The notes under the pieces were generated by a model. It was not told the origin of the DNA and did no database searches. It worked only from the letters and a program-made list of their open reading frames with translations. From Microcaldota archaeon (GTDB lineage Archaea > Iainarchaeota > Iainarchaeia > JAADDC01): a stretch of DNA of 6,169 nucleotides. Below are positions 1-5,064 of this stretch, piece by piece; within the stretch, counting starts at the first letter, position 1; every line of letters starts with the position of its first letter. Position numbers and translations under genes: made by a program. The stretch covers positions 1-6,169 of the forward strand of contig JALUER010000013.1 in assembly GCA_027043825.1 (NCBI GenBank), in the 5' to 3' direction.

Positions 1-309
1 CTGGACGTGATGGAGAAGTTGATGAAGAAGAGGCCGCGGAAAAGGCCCGTGGAGCCCCTCCCGGAAGTGGAGGACTTCTTCGAGAGGTTCGAGGAGGAGG
101 ACGTGGAGTCCTTCGTGGAGGAGGTGTACAAGAGGATCCTCTCCCTGAAGGACAGCACTGACATGGTTACCCTCTCGGTACTCGCACCGAGGGATCCCCT
201 CGGGTTTGTCAAGACCTTCCTGGCCCTCCTGTACCTGGCCAACGAGGGGAGGGTCGAGCTCTTCCAGGAAGAGGTCTTCGGGGAGGTCATCGTCCGGGTG
301 GTAGGATGA
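1..309 (+). CDS. scpA: Segregation and condensation protein A (ScpA), C-terminal part, cut by the window edge
   Basis: ScpA is the kleisin subunit that bridges the SMC ATPase heads and recruits ScpB in the prokaryotic condensin, which compacts and segregates chromosomes. The reading frame is open from base 1, so the true start lies upstream. About 102 codons are visible, whereas the family is usually over 200 residues. Seen here are a basic stretch (KKRPRKRP), a very acidic linker (EDFFERFEEEDVE), and the C-terminal winged-helix segment that in kleisins contacts the SMC head. Its typical signature is FLALLYLANEGRVELFQEE followed by FGEVIV. The last codons overlap scpB by four bases (ATGA at 306-309), so the two are co-transcribed and probably coupled in translation. 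An smc gene further upstream is common in archaea but cannot be seen. The GTG/ATG at 7-12 should not be taken as the start. Confidence 0.88.
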   Translation: MDVMEKLMKKRPRKRPVEPLPEVEDFFERFEEEDVESFVEEVYKRILSLKDSTDMVTLSVLAPRDPLGFVKTFLALLYLANEGRVELFQEEVFGEVIVRVVG

Positions 310-752
310 TCAACCAGGTGGAGGCGGTCCTCTTCCTGACGCCCCGCCCCCTCACCTTGAAGGAGATAGCCAAGCTCGTGGGGGCAAGGGAGGAAGAGGT
401 AAAGGAGGCCATAGAAGAGCTAAAGCACCGCTACGAGGGGACCTCCCTCACGGTGGAAGAGTTCCTCGGCAGCTACAGGCTCAACGTCCGGGAGGAGTAC
501 CGGGACGTTGCCCGGAAGCTCGGCCTCATTCCCGAATTCACAAAGTCCCAGTTGAAGATCATAGGACTCCTCTTAAGGAACGGGGAGATGAGGCTGAGCG
601 AAATGAAACGACGCTATTCAAAGGCAGATGAGTTCGTGAAGTTACTGAAGTCCTACGGGTTCGTGGTGACGGAGAAGAGGGGCAGGAGCGTCGTGGTGAA
701 GAAGACGAGGCTCCTTGAGAGGTATTTTGGCGTCACTGGGGGAGGCGAATGA
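306..752 (+). CDS. scpB: Segregation and condensation protein B (ScpB)
   Basis: ScpB works as a dimer bound to ScpA in the SMC-ScpAB complex. The 148-residue protein has two winged-helix regions. The first (about 1-70) reads like the family consensus: VEAVLFLTPRPLTLKEIAKL, then a helix ending in EELKHRYEG, then GSYRLNVREEY. The second (about 80-142) starts SQLKIIGLLL and ends KTRLLERYFG, matching the usual terminal TTxxFLxYFG. It is shorter than many bacterial ScpBs (about 180-200 residues) and lacks the clear IAYxQP and RG motifs of the second domain, as is plausible for archaeal members. The ATG at 306 overlaps the scpA stop and follows a Shine-Dalgarno-like GGGTGG at 296-301, a reasonable distance for coupled translation. 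No TATA-like box is seen in front. The last 20 bases overlap the 3' end of the opposing small heat-shock gene. Confidence 0.9.
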   Translation: MINQVEAVLFLTPRPLTLKEIAKLVGAREEEVKEAIEELKHRYEGTSLTVEEFLGSYRLNVREEYRDVARKLGLIPEFTKSQLKIIGLLLRNGEMRLSEMKRRYSKADEFVKLLKSYGFVVTEKRGRSVVVKKTRLLERYFGVTGGGE

Positions 753-1140
753 CTTTTTCTCCCTCACCACTCCCCTTCCTCACGTGAAGTTCTACAATTC
801 CATCCCTTTCCTCGTAGCTGGCGGTGGATGGGTCCACCAGCTCCCGGAAGTAGATGAATCGTTCGCCTTTTGGAGCGGTTACCAAAACGCCATCGGGGAG
901 CACCCTGATGGACGTGGCCCGGCGCGGCAGGTGCCGGATGTCAAGGGTGACGAGGTACTCCTCTCCGGCGTCCACCACCTCGAAGGGGACATATATCTTC
1001 CTCCTCGGGGGCTTTATGGGATCTATGTGGACGTCGCCGTTGGGTCCTATGCTTATCTTTACCCCCAGCGCCCCCGAGCTGAAGGCATTCATCATCCGGT
1101 TGAAGATGGTGTAGAAGTACCTCTCGAAGTCGTCGTCCAT
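733..1140 (-). CDS. Small heat-shock protein, Hsp20/alpha-crystallin family
   Basis: Probable ATP-independent holdase chaperone of the cytoplasm. The 135-residue protein has a short N-terminal arm with FERYFYTIFNRMMNAF (about 5-20), a glycine-containing segment VKISIGPNGDVHI (about 27-39), and an alpha-crystallin-like beta domain (about 48-123). The domain begins VPFEVVDAGEEYLVTLDIRHLP and closes with ERDGIVELHVRK, equivalent to the family's NGVLxIxxPK strand. The C-terminal tail KVIRLPQ contains I-x-L (131-133), like the I-x-I motif that docks into neighbouring subunits. The usual A-x-x-x-x-G-V-L signature is imperfect, so this is a divergent member. The ATG at 1140 is supported by a TATA-like box 25 bases upstream. 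Its 3' end overlaps scpB by 20 bases tail to tail. An archaeal Hsp20-like protein of another role cannot be excluded, but the fold assignment is fairly secure. Confidence 0.78.
   Translation of the reverse strand: MDDDFERYFYTIFNRMMNAFSSGALGVKISIGPNGDVHIDPIKPPRRKIYVPFEVVDAGEEYLVTLDIRHLPRRATSIRVLPDGVLVTAPKGERFIYFRELVDPSTASYEERDGIVELHVRKGSGEGEKVIRLPQ
754..758 (+). terminator. Possible oligo-T terminator after scpB
   Basis: Five consecutive T's begin two bases after the scpB stop and are followed by a pyrimidine-rich stretch. Archaeal RNA polymerase commonly terminates at T-rich tracts without a hairpin. The tract lies inside the 3' coding part of the opposing small heat-shock gene. This is inference from a short tract and is weak evidence. 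Confidence 0.3.
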
Positions 1141-1160
1141 GTTTGAATTTGATCACGAAG

Positions 1161-1169
1161 TTTTTAAAC
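1161..1169 (-). promoter_or_regulatory. TATA-like box of the small heat-shock gene
   Basis: On the minus strand this reads gtttaaaaa, in the 59-bp gap between rnhB and the heat-shock gene. Its centre is 25 bases before the ATG at 1140, so transcription would begin at the start codon (leaderless). The start-proximal gtttgaa on the plus strand (1141-1147) and this box form an imperfect inverted repeat, which could be an operator. No match to a named heat-shock regulator motif could be established. Confidence 0.6.
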
Positions 1170-1199
1170 AACGCTCGCCACCGGGACCAAGACATTATT

Positions 1200-1853
1200 T
1201 TAGAAGTAATCCTCGATCCTCCGCTGGAAGAGTTTTTTGCCTAACCGGCGGGCGGTCCTCCAGGAAGACCTCACGAAGGAGGGGGGCCTCCCAAAGGCCC
1301 TCATCCAGCGCTCCACGAAGGAGAGGGTCACCTCATCGTGGGGGTAGCCCGTCCCGATCTCCCCGTAGACCTCCTCCATCCTCCTGATGATCCGGTCCCT
1401 CTCCACCTTGGCGATGATGGAGGCGGCGGAGACGAGGGGGTACTTCGCGTCAGCACCGTGCTCCGCCACGACCTCCACGTCTCCCTCCACCAGCTGGGCG
1501 ATGGCCCTTCCGTAGCGGAGGGGGTCAGTGTCAGGGGCGTCCACGAAGACCCTCTTCGCCCCGCTCCTCTGGATGAGCTCCGCCGCCACGATGGCCTCCA
1601 ATCGGTTCAACCCCCCGACCTTCACGAAGGCGTCGATGAGGAAGGGCTCAACCCGTTTGGTAATGACCACGTCGGCGAGGGAGAGGATCTCCCCATAGAG
1701 CTCCTCCCGCCGGGCAGGGGACAACTTCTTGGAGTCCCTTACCCCGAGCTCCTTGAGCTCTTCCACCTTCTCCTCGTCTTTCACACCCACCAGGGCCATT
1801 ACCATGGGCCCTACCACGGGCCCCCTGCCAGCCTCATCGATGCCAGCTATCAC
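1200..1853 (-). CDS. rnhB: Ribonuclease HII
   Basis: Cleaves RNA in RNA-DNA hybrids, including single ribonucleotides misincorporated in DNA, using two metal ions. At 217 residues it has the normal archaeal length. GIDEAGRGPVVGPM (4-17) carries catalytic D6 and E7. DSKKLSPARRE (40-50), VFVDAPDTDP with D105, and GADAKYPLVSAASIIAKVERD with D135 complete the catalytic set, and GTGYPHD (167-173) holds the conserved Tyr170. The last eight residues, QRRIEDYF, fit the PCNA-interacting consensus Q-x-x-I-x-x-aromatic-aromatic. I chose the GTG at 1853 because family homology begins two codons later and a TATA-like box lies 26 bases upstream. The frame stays open to an ATG at 2006, but that extension is Pro/Arg-rich, unlike the family, and would run antisense through the peroxiredoxin gene. 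The gene diverges from bcp across 32 bp. Identification is very secure. Confidence 0.96.
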   Translation of the reverse strand: MIAGIDEAGRGPVVGPMVMALVGVKDEEKVEELKELGVRDSKKLSPARREELYGEILSLADVVITKRVEPFLIDAFVKVGGLNRLEAIVAAELIQRSGAKRVFVDAPDTDPLRYGRAIAQLVEGDVEVVAEHGADAKYPLVSAASIIAKVERDRIIRRMEEVYGEIGTGYPHDEVTLSFVERWMRAFGRPPSFVRSSWRTARRLGKKLFQRRIEDYF

Positions 1854-1855
1854 GC

Positions 1856-1865
1856 TACTAAAACT
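1856..1865 (+). promoter_or_regulatory. TATA-like box of the peroxiredoxin gene
   Basis: Plus strand tactaaaact, centred 25-26 bases before the ATG at 1886. It begins three bases outside the rnhB start codon. Together with the rnhB box it fills the 32-bp divergent spacer, whose exact centre is the palindrome TTCGAA (1867-1872). The two promoters are so close that preinitiation complexes on both sides probably exclude each other. Confidence 0.55.
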
Positions 1866-1873
1866 TTTCGAAG

Positions 1874-1883
1874 GTCTTTTGAA
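1874..1883 (-). promoter_or_regulatory. TATA-like box of rnhB
   Basis: Minus strand ttcaaaagac, centred about 25-26 bases before the GTG at 1853. It lies just outside the ATG of the divergent peroxiredoxin gene. It supports the GTG start and a leaderless mRNA. The sequence is a weak TATA match and is inferred mainly from its spacing. Confidence 0.5.
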
Positions 1884-1885
1884 CC

Positions 1886-2341
1886 ATGAAAGCCCCGGAC
1901 TTCTGCCTGAAGGGAATAGATGAGGAGGGAAGGGAATCGGAGATCTGCCTCGAGGAGCTCCGCGGGAGGTGGGTGGTGCTCTACTTTTATCCTCGGGACA
2001 ACACACCAGGTTGTACCACGGAAGCCAAGGAGTTCACGGAGCTCCTCCCAGATTTCGAGAAGCTAGGGGCCGTTGTCATCGGCGTAAGCAAGGACTCGGT
2101 GGAAAGCCACAGGAAGTTCAGGGAAAAGCACGGGCTGAGGATTATACTTCTCTCAGACCCGGAAGCTAAGGTAATAAAGGCCTACGGAGCCTGGGGGAAG
2201 AAGTTCCGGGGAGAAGGGACTATCCGCTCGACGTTCATCATAGACCCGGAGGGGAACATAGTCTGGGAGAAGAGGAACGTGAGGGCGAGGGGGCACGCGG
2301 CGAAGGTGCTGGAGGTCCTCCGGGAGCTGGTGGAGAAGTAA
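1886..2341 (+). CDS. bcp: Thiol peroxidase of the Bcp/PrxQ peroxiredoxin family
   Basis: Reduces hydrogen peroxide and organic hydroperoxides in the cytosol by a cysteine thiol. The 151-residue protein is normal in length. KAPDFCLKGIDEEG (2-15) is the usual N-terminal strand segment, and YFYPRDNTPGCTTEAKEF (33-50) holds the peroxidatic Cys43 in the PxxxTPGCT motif. VIGVSKDSVESHRKF, LLSDPEAKV and TIRSTFIIDPEGNI (conserved Arg114) follow in family order. The cysteine that usually resolves the sulfenic acid, five residues after the peroxidatic one, is a lysine here (Lys48). The only other cysteines are Cys7 and Cys21, so this may be a 1-Cys enzyme or use an atypical disulfide. The ATG at 1886 has a TATA-like box 25-26 bases upstream and directly begins the family homology. 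It is divergent from rnhB and ends 32 bp before the L35Ae gene. Confidence 0.94.
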   Translation: MKAPDFCLKGIDEEGRESEICLEELRGRWVVLYFYPRDNTPGCTTEAKEFTELLPDFEKLGAVVIGVSKDSVESHRKFREKHGLRIILLSDPEAKVIKAYGAWGKKFRGEGTIRSTFIIDPEGNIVWEKRNVRARGHAAKVLEVLRELVEK

Positions 2342-2342
2342 G

Positions 2343-2351
2343 GTTTTTAGT
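2343..2351 (+). promoter_or_regulatory. TATA-like box of the L35Ae gene
   Basis: gtttttagt begins two bases after the peroxiredoxin stop codon and is centred 27 bases before the ATG at 2374. It belongs to a TAAGGTTTTT string in which the upstream stop codon leads straight into the promoter. The same string recurs at 4001-4010. Confidence 0.5.
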
Positions 2352-2370
2352 CCTACCTTTCCCCGTTTTT
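2344..2370 (+). terminator. Pyrimidine-rich tract, possible terminator of bcp
   Basis: The bcp stop is followed by two runs of five T's (2344-2348 and 2366-2370) separated by pyrimidine-rich sequence. Archaeal polymerases often stop at such tracts. Part of it also serves as the putative TATA box of the next gene, so the roles overlap. Inference only. Confidence 0.35.
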
Positions 2371-2373
2371 ACC

Positions 2374-2634
2374 ATGATGAAGGGCCTCGTGCTCTCCTAC
2401 CGGCGCGGCAGGAGGACCATGAGGAGGAACCAGGTTATTGTGGAAGTCCCCGGCGTGAGGGACAGAAGGTCAGCAGCCCGCCTGGTGGGGAAGAAGGTGG
2501 TCTGGACCACCCCAGGAGGAAAGAAGCTGAAAGGAGTTATCACCGCTCCCCACGGGAACCGGGGCAGGGTCCGGGCAAGGTTCTCCAAGGGTGTGCCGGG
2601 CCAGATGATCGGCGAGAAGGTAGAAATCTTGTAA
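2374..2634 (+). CDS. rpl35ae: Large ribosomal subunit protein L35Ae (eL33)
   Basis: A small basic protein of the 50S subunit, shared by archaea and eukaryotes and absent from bacteria, so a good marker of domain. The 86 residues match the family end to end. MKGLVLSYRRGRR (2-14) opens it, followed by NQVIVEVPGVRDRRSAARLVGKKVVWTTPGGKKLKGVI. The conserved TAPHGNRGRVRARFSKGVPGQMIGEKVEIL closes it, with the hallmark HGxxGxVRxRFxKGxPGQ. Two ATGs stand in tandem (2374 and 2377). The first lies 27 bases from the centre of the TATA-like box and is preferred, but the second would suit the family equally well and changes only one residue. It has its own promoter and sits alone rather than in a ribosomal operon, which is usual for this gene. 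Confidence 0.96.
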   Translation: MMKGLVLSYRRGRRTMRRNQVIVEVPGVRDRRSAARLVGKKVVWTTPGGKKLKGVITAPHGNRGRVRARFSKGVPGQMIGEKVEIL

Positions 2635-2636
2635 GG

Positions 2637-2645
2637 TCTAAATTC
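2637..2645 (+). promoter_or_regulatory. TATA-like box of the MATE gene
   Basis: tctaaattc starts two bases after the L35Ae stop codon and is centred 25 bases before the GTG at 2666. It supports that GTG start and a leaderless mRNA. The stop codon, two G's and the box again run together (TAAGGTCTAAATT). Confidence 0.6.
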
Positions 2646-2646
2646 C

Positions 2647-2662
2647 TTTTTCGTCCTCTTTT
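2647..2662 (+). terminator. T-rich tract, possible terminator of the L35Ae gene
   Basis: Runs of five and four T's (2647-2651, 2659-2662) lie in a pyrimidine tract between the L35Ae stop and the MATE start. This fits an archaeal oligo-T terminator, but such tracts are also common near archaeal initiation sites. Low certainty. Confidence 0.3.
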
Positions 2663-2665
2663 CTC

Positions 2666-4003
2666 GTGTCCCTCGAAGAGAAAAGGAAAGAGATCGTGGA
2701 GGGGCCTATTCTTCCCGTTCTCGTCAAGCTTTCCCTACCCCTCGTCGTTACCCAGCTCATCCAGGTACTGTACAACCTCGTGGATATGTTCTGGCTAGGG
2801 AAGGTAGGCACCGCGGCGCTCTCCGCACCCACCACCGCCTGGTCCATCCTCGTGTCCCTCATGGCCGTCAACTTTGCCATAGCCATACCTTCCTCTGCCC
2901 TCGTGGCACAGTACATGGGAAAGAGGGAACTGAGAGGGGTTAAGACCTCCCTCGGAACGGCCCTCACTGTTTCCTTTCTGGCGGGGCTCCTCCTTTCCCT
3001 CCTCGTGCTCCCCTTGACAAGGAATGTCGTCTCCTTCGTGGCGTCCGGCAACGCCACTCCCGAGGCGGAGGGCTATATGTTCGGCATCCTCCTCTTCCTC
3101 CCCTTCACCTTCCTCTCCATGACCGTTTCCTTCGTGCTCAGGTCCCTCGGCGAGATGTGGAAGGTGACGGGCCTCTACGGTGCCACCGTCGTGCTCAACG
3201 TGCTCTTGGACCCCCTCTTCATCTTTGGAATCGGCCCTCTTCCTTCCCTGGGAACCCTGGGAGCGGGGCTGGCCACGGGGATCTCGTCCGCCATCGCGGC
3301 CCTCCTCGGCCTATCCGTCCTCACCTCCCACGGCCTGAAGCCGAAGGTGGGCATCGATAAAGATACCCTGAAGAGAGTTGCCCGCCTGGGCGTCCCGGTA
3401 TTCGCCTCCTACTTCCTAAACGGCACCGGGATAATGGCCACCGTCAAGCTCTTCTCCCTCTTCGGAACGGCGGCCATAGCCGCCTACGGAATTGTCCAGA
3501 GAGTGGCCCGGTTCTCGGCATACATAGCCTTCGGGACGGCCGGGGCCACCTTCACCATGGTTGGCCAGAACCTCGGCAACGACAACAGGGAAAGGGCCAA
3601 GCGATCCCTGAGGACCTCCGTCTTCCTCACCGTTGGATCGATGCTTATCATATCCCTCTTTCTCGGACTCTTCGGAAGGGAGATTAGTGGCCTCTTCACG
3701 GACGACCCCGCCGTCGTGGACCTGAGCGCCAAGGGGCTTCTCATCTACGCACCCACCATGCCCTTCCTGGGTATCGTCTTCCCTGTATCTTCCGCTCTCA
3801 ACGCAGCCGGAAAGACGCTGATATCCTCTGCCCTGGGTATTGGAAGGTTCTGGCTCATCAGAATACCCGTGGCTTACCTGCTCAGCCAGAAACTCGGTAC
3901 CGCCGTGGGCGTCTTTCTTGGCATAGGAATCGCTAACCTCGTGACGGGCCTGGTGGCCCTCTACTTTCTCTTCAACACCAAGTGGCTCAGGCGCATCGTT
4001 TAA
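2666..4003 (+). CDS. MATE-family multidrug/toxin efflux transporter
   Basis: A cytoplasmic-membrane antiporter that exports cationic or xenobiotic compounds using a Na+ or H+ gradient. The 445 residues contain about 12 hydrophobic segments in two six-helix halves, the usual MATE size and plan. Helix 1 ends NLVDMFWLGKVGTAALSAPT with acidic D40. Helix 5 carries VVLNVLLDPLFIFGIG with N178 and D182. From memory these line up with Asp41, Asn180 and Asp184 of the Pyrococcus furiosus MATE, the N-lobe cation site. The second half has the paired MATE motifs AAIAAYGIVQRVARF, MVGQNLGN and ALNAAGKT. The GTG at 2666 precedes a short charged amphipathic N-terminus (SLEEKRKEIVEGPI) typical of the family and has a TATA-like box 25 bases upstream. 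The stop codon overlaps the promoter of trm1. Substrate cannot be predicted. Confidence 0.94.
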   Translation: MSLEEKRKEIVEGPILPVLVKLSLPLVVTQLIQVLYNLVDMFWLGKVGTAALSAPTTAWSILVSLMAVNFAIAIPSSALVAQYMGKRELRGVKTSLGTALTVSFLAGLLLSLLVLPLTRNVVSFVASGNATPEAEGYMFGILLFLPFTFLSMTVSFVLRSLGEMWKVTGLYGATVVLNVLLDPLFIFGIGPLPSLGTLGAGLATGISSAIAALLGLSVLTSHGLKPKVGIDKDTLKRVARLGVPVFASYFLNGTGIMATVKLFSLFGTAAIAAYGIVQRVARFSAYIAFGTAGATFTMVGQNLGNDNRERAKRSLRTSVFLTVGSMLIISLFLGLFGREISGLFTDDPAVVDLSAKGLLIYAPTMPFLGIVFPVSSALNAAGKTLISSALGIGRFWLIRIPVAYLLSQKLGTAVGVFLGIGIANLVTGLVALYFLFNTKWLRRIV

Positions 4004-4005
4004 GG
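3997..4005 (+). promoter_or_regulatory. TATA-like box of trm1, containing the MATE stop codon
   Basis: cgtttaagg has the TAA stop of the MATE gene (4001-4003) inside it and is centred 26 bases before the GTG at 4027. It supports the GTG as the trm1 start and a leaderless mRNA. Confidence 0.6.
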
Positions 4006-4010
4006 TTTTT
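4006..4010 (+). terminator. T5 tract, possible terminator of the MATE gene
   Basis: Five T's three bases after the MATE stop, followed by a pyrimidine-rich leader up to the trm1 start. It could end the MATE transcript or simply be part of the promoter region. Weak evidence. Confidence 0.3.
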
Positions 4011-4026
4011 CCACCTTTCCTCTTCC

Positions 4027-5064
4027 GTGAAGACCATAACCTGGAAGGAAGGAAAGGTGGAGGTGGAGGTTCCGGACCACAGGAGGTACGGGGTAAGTGC
4101 TGGCATGCCGGTGTTTTTCAATCCCCGGGCAAGGATCTCCAGGGACATTTCCACCCTCATCCTCTCGGTCCTGAGGCCTCCCCAGGTCCTGGACGCCATG
4201 TGCGGGACGGGGATAAGGGGGATCCGCTATGCCGTGGAGGCAGGGGTGGAAAATGTCGTCTTCAACGATATCAATCCCTTGGCGCTTGACCTGGCAAAGA
4301 GGAACGCGGAGAGGTATGACATCGACGCGGAGTTCCTGCAGGAGGACTTCAACGTGTTGGGACATACCCGCCGGTTCGAGGGGATCGACCTGGACCCCTA
4401 TGGACACCCCTCTCCATTCCTGGACGCCCTGGCACGCTCCATAACCCACAAGGGGATTGTCCTCGTCACCGCCACAGATACAGCTGCCCTCACCGGCTCC
4501 TCCCCCAACCCGGCCACCCGGAAGTACCACGTGAAGGTGAGGAAGGTGGACTGGTTCAAGGAGCTGGCCGTTAGGGTGTTGGTAGGATACGTCCAGCACC
4601 GGCTCAACGTCTACGAGAAGGCGTTTGTTCCGATCGCATCCTTCCTGGCGGAGCACCAGGCAAGGGTGATCGGGCTCGTCCTGAAGAAGCCCTCCGCCGT
4701 GACGAGGGCAGCCGAACAAATGGAGATCGTCCAGGGGATGGGCCCCCTCTGGACGGGTGCCCTCCACGACAGGGAGGTGGTGAGGGAGGCGTTGAAAAGA
4801 TGGGATGGCGACTACTCCCCCGAGGCAAGGAGCTTCCTGGAGCGGGCCGCGGAGGAGGTGGACACCGTCGGCTACTACAACCTCCACTTCCTGGCCAAGA
4901 AACTGGGGATCTCCCAGATTCCCTCGGTGAAGAGGGTAATGGATGAGCTCAGGGAGAGGGGGTACAGGGTTTCCCGCTCCTCGTTAGAACCCCGGGCCGT
5001 GAAGACGGACGCGCCGGAAAAGGTCGTTACCGACGTCCTCCGCTCCCTCTCAGGGACTTCTTGA
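4027..5064 (+). CDS. trm1: tRNA (guanine26-N2)-dimethyltransferase Trm1
   Basis: Uses S-adenosylmethionine to make N2,N2-dimethylguanosine at tRNA position 26. The 345-residue protein has, from the GTG at 4027: FFNPRARISRD (30-40); SAM motif I DAMCGTGIRGIRYA (56-69); NDINPLAL (80-87); the catalytic-type DLDPYGHPSPFLD (121-133, where most members have DPFG); VTATDTAALTGSSP (147-160); and GPLWTGALHD (239-248). A C-terminal winged-helix part follows (YYNLHFLAKKL, IPSVKRVMDELRERGYRVSRS). In many family members a cysteine-rich, probably zinc-binding insert precedes the GPLW motif. Here that stretch is short and the protein's only cysteine is in motif I. Homology starts right after the GTG, which lies 26 bases past a TATA-like box. 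An in-frame ATG at 3982 would lie inside the MATE gene. The last 38 bases overlap the opposing kinase-like gene. Confidence 0.95.
   Translation: MKTITWKEGKVEVEVPDHRRYGVSAGMPVFFNPRARISRDISTLILSVLRPPQVLDAMCGTGIRGIRYAVEAGVENVVFNDINPLALDLAKRNAERYDIDAEFLQEDFNVLGHTRRFEGIDLDPYGHPSPFLDALARSITHKGIVLVTATDTAALTGSSPNPATRKYHVKVRKVDWFKELAVRVLVGYVQHRLNVYEKAFVPIASFLAEHQARVIGLVLKKPSAVTRAAEQMEIVQGMGPLWTGALHDREVVREALKRWDGDYSPEARSFLERAAEEVDTVGYYNLHFLAKKLGISQIPSVKRVMDELRERGYRVSRSSLEPRAVKTDAPEKVVTDVLRSLSGTS

Noticed and set aside
715..1146. Plus-strand open frame of about 143 codons opposite the small heat-shock gene
   Set aside because: No recognisable family, and it is antisense to a coherent Hsp20-like protein with a promoter at the right distance.
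1338..1889. Plus-strand open frame of about 183 codons opposite rnhB
   Set aside because: His/Leu/Pro-rich translation typical of the reverse of a GC-rich gene; rnhB on the other strand has all catalytic motifs.
1854..2006. N-terminal extension of RNase HII to an ATG at 2006
   Set aside because: The extension is Pro/Arg/Ser-rich, absent from the family, and antisense to bcp. The GTG at 1853 fits both homology and TATA spacing.
2374..2380. ATGATGA resembling box C of a C/D-box guide RNA
   Set aside because: It is the tandem start codons of the L35Ae gene and no CTGA box D follows at a suitable distance.
3982..4026. Upstream ATG start for trm1 at 3982
   Set aside because: It lies inside the MATE coding region and before the predicted transcription start; homology begins at the GTG at 4027.
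4000..4887. Minus-strand open frame of 295 codons opposite trm1
   Set aside because: Long only because of GC bias; its translation resembles no family and trm1 is unmistakable on the other strand.
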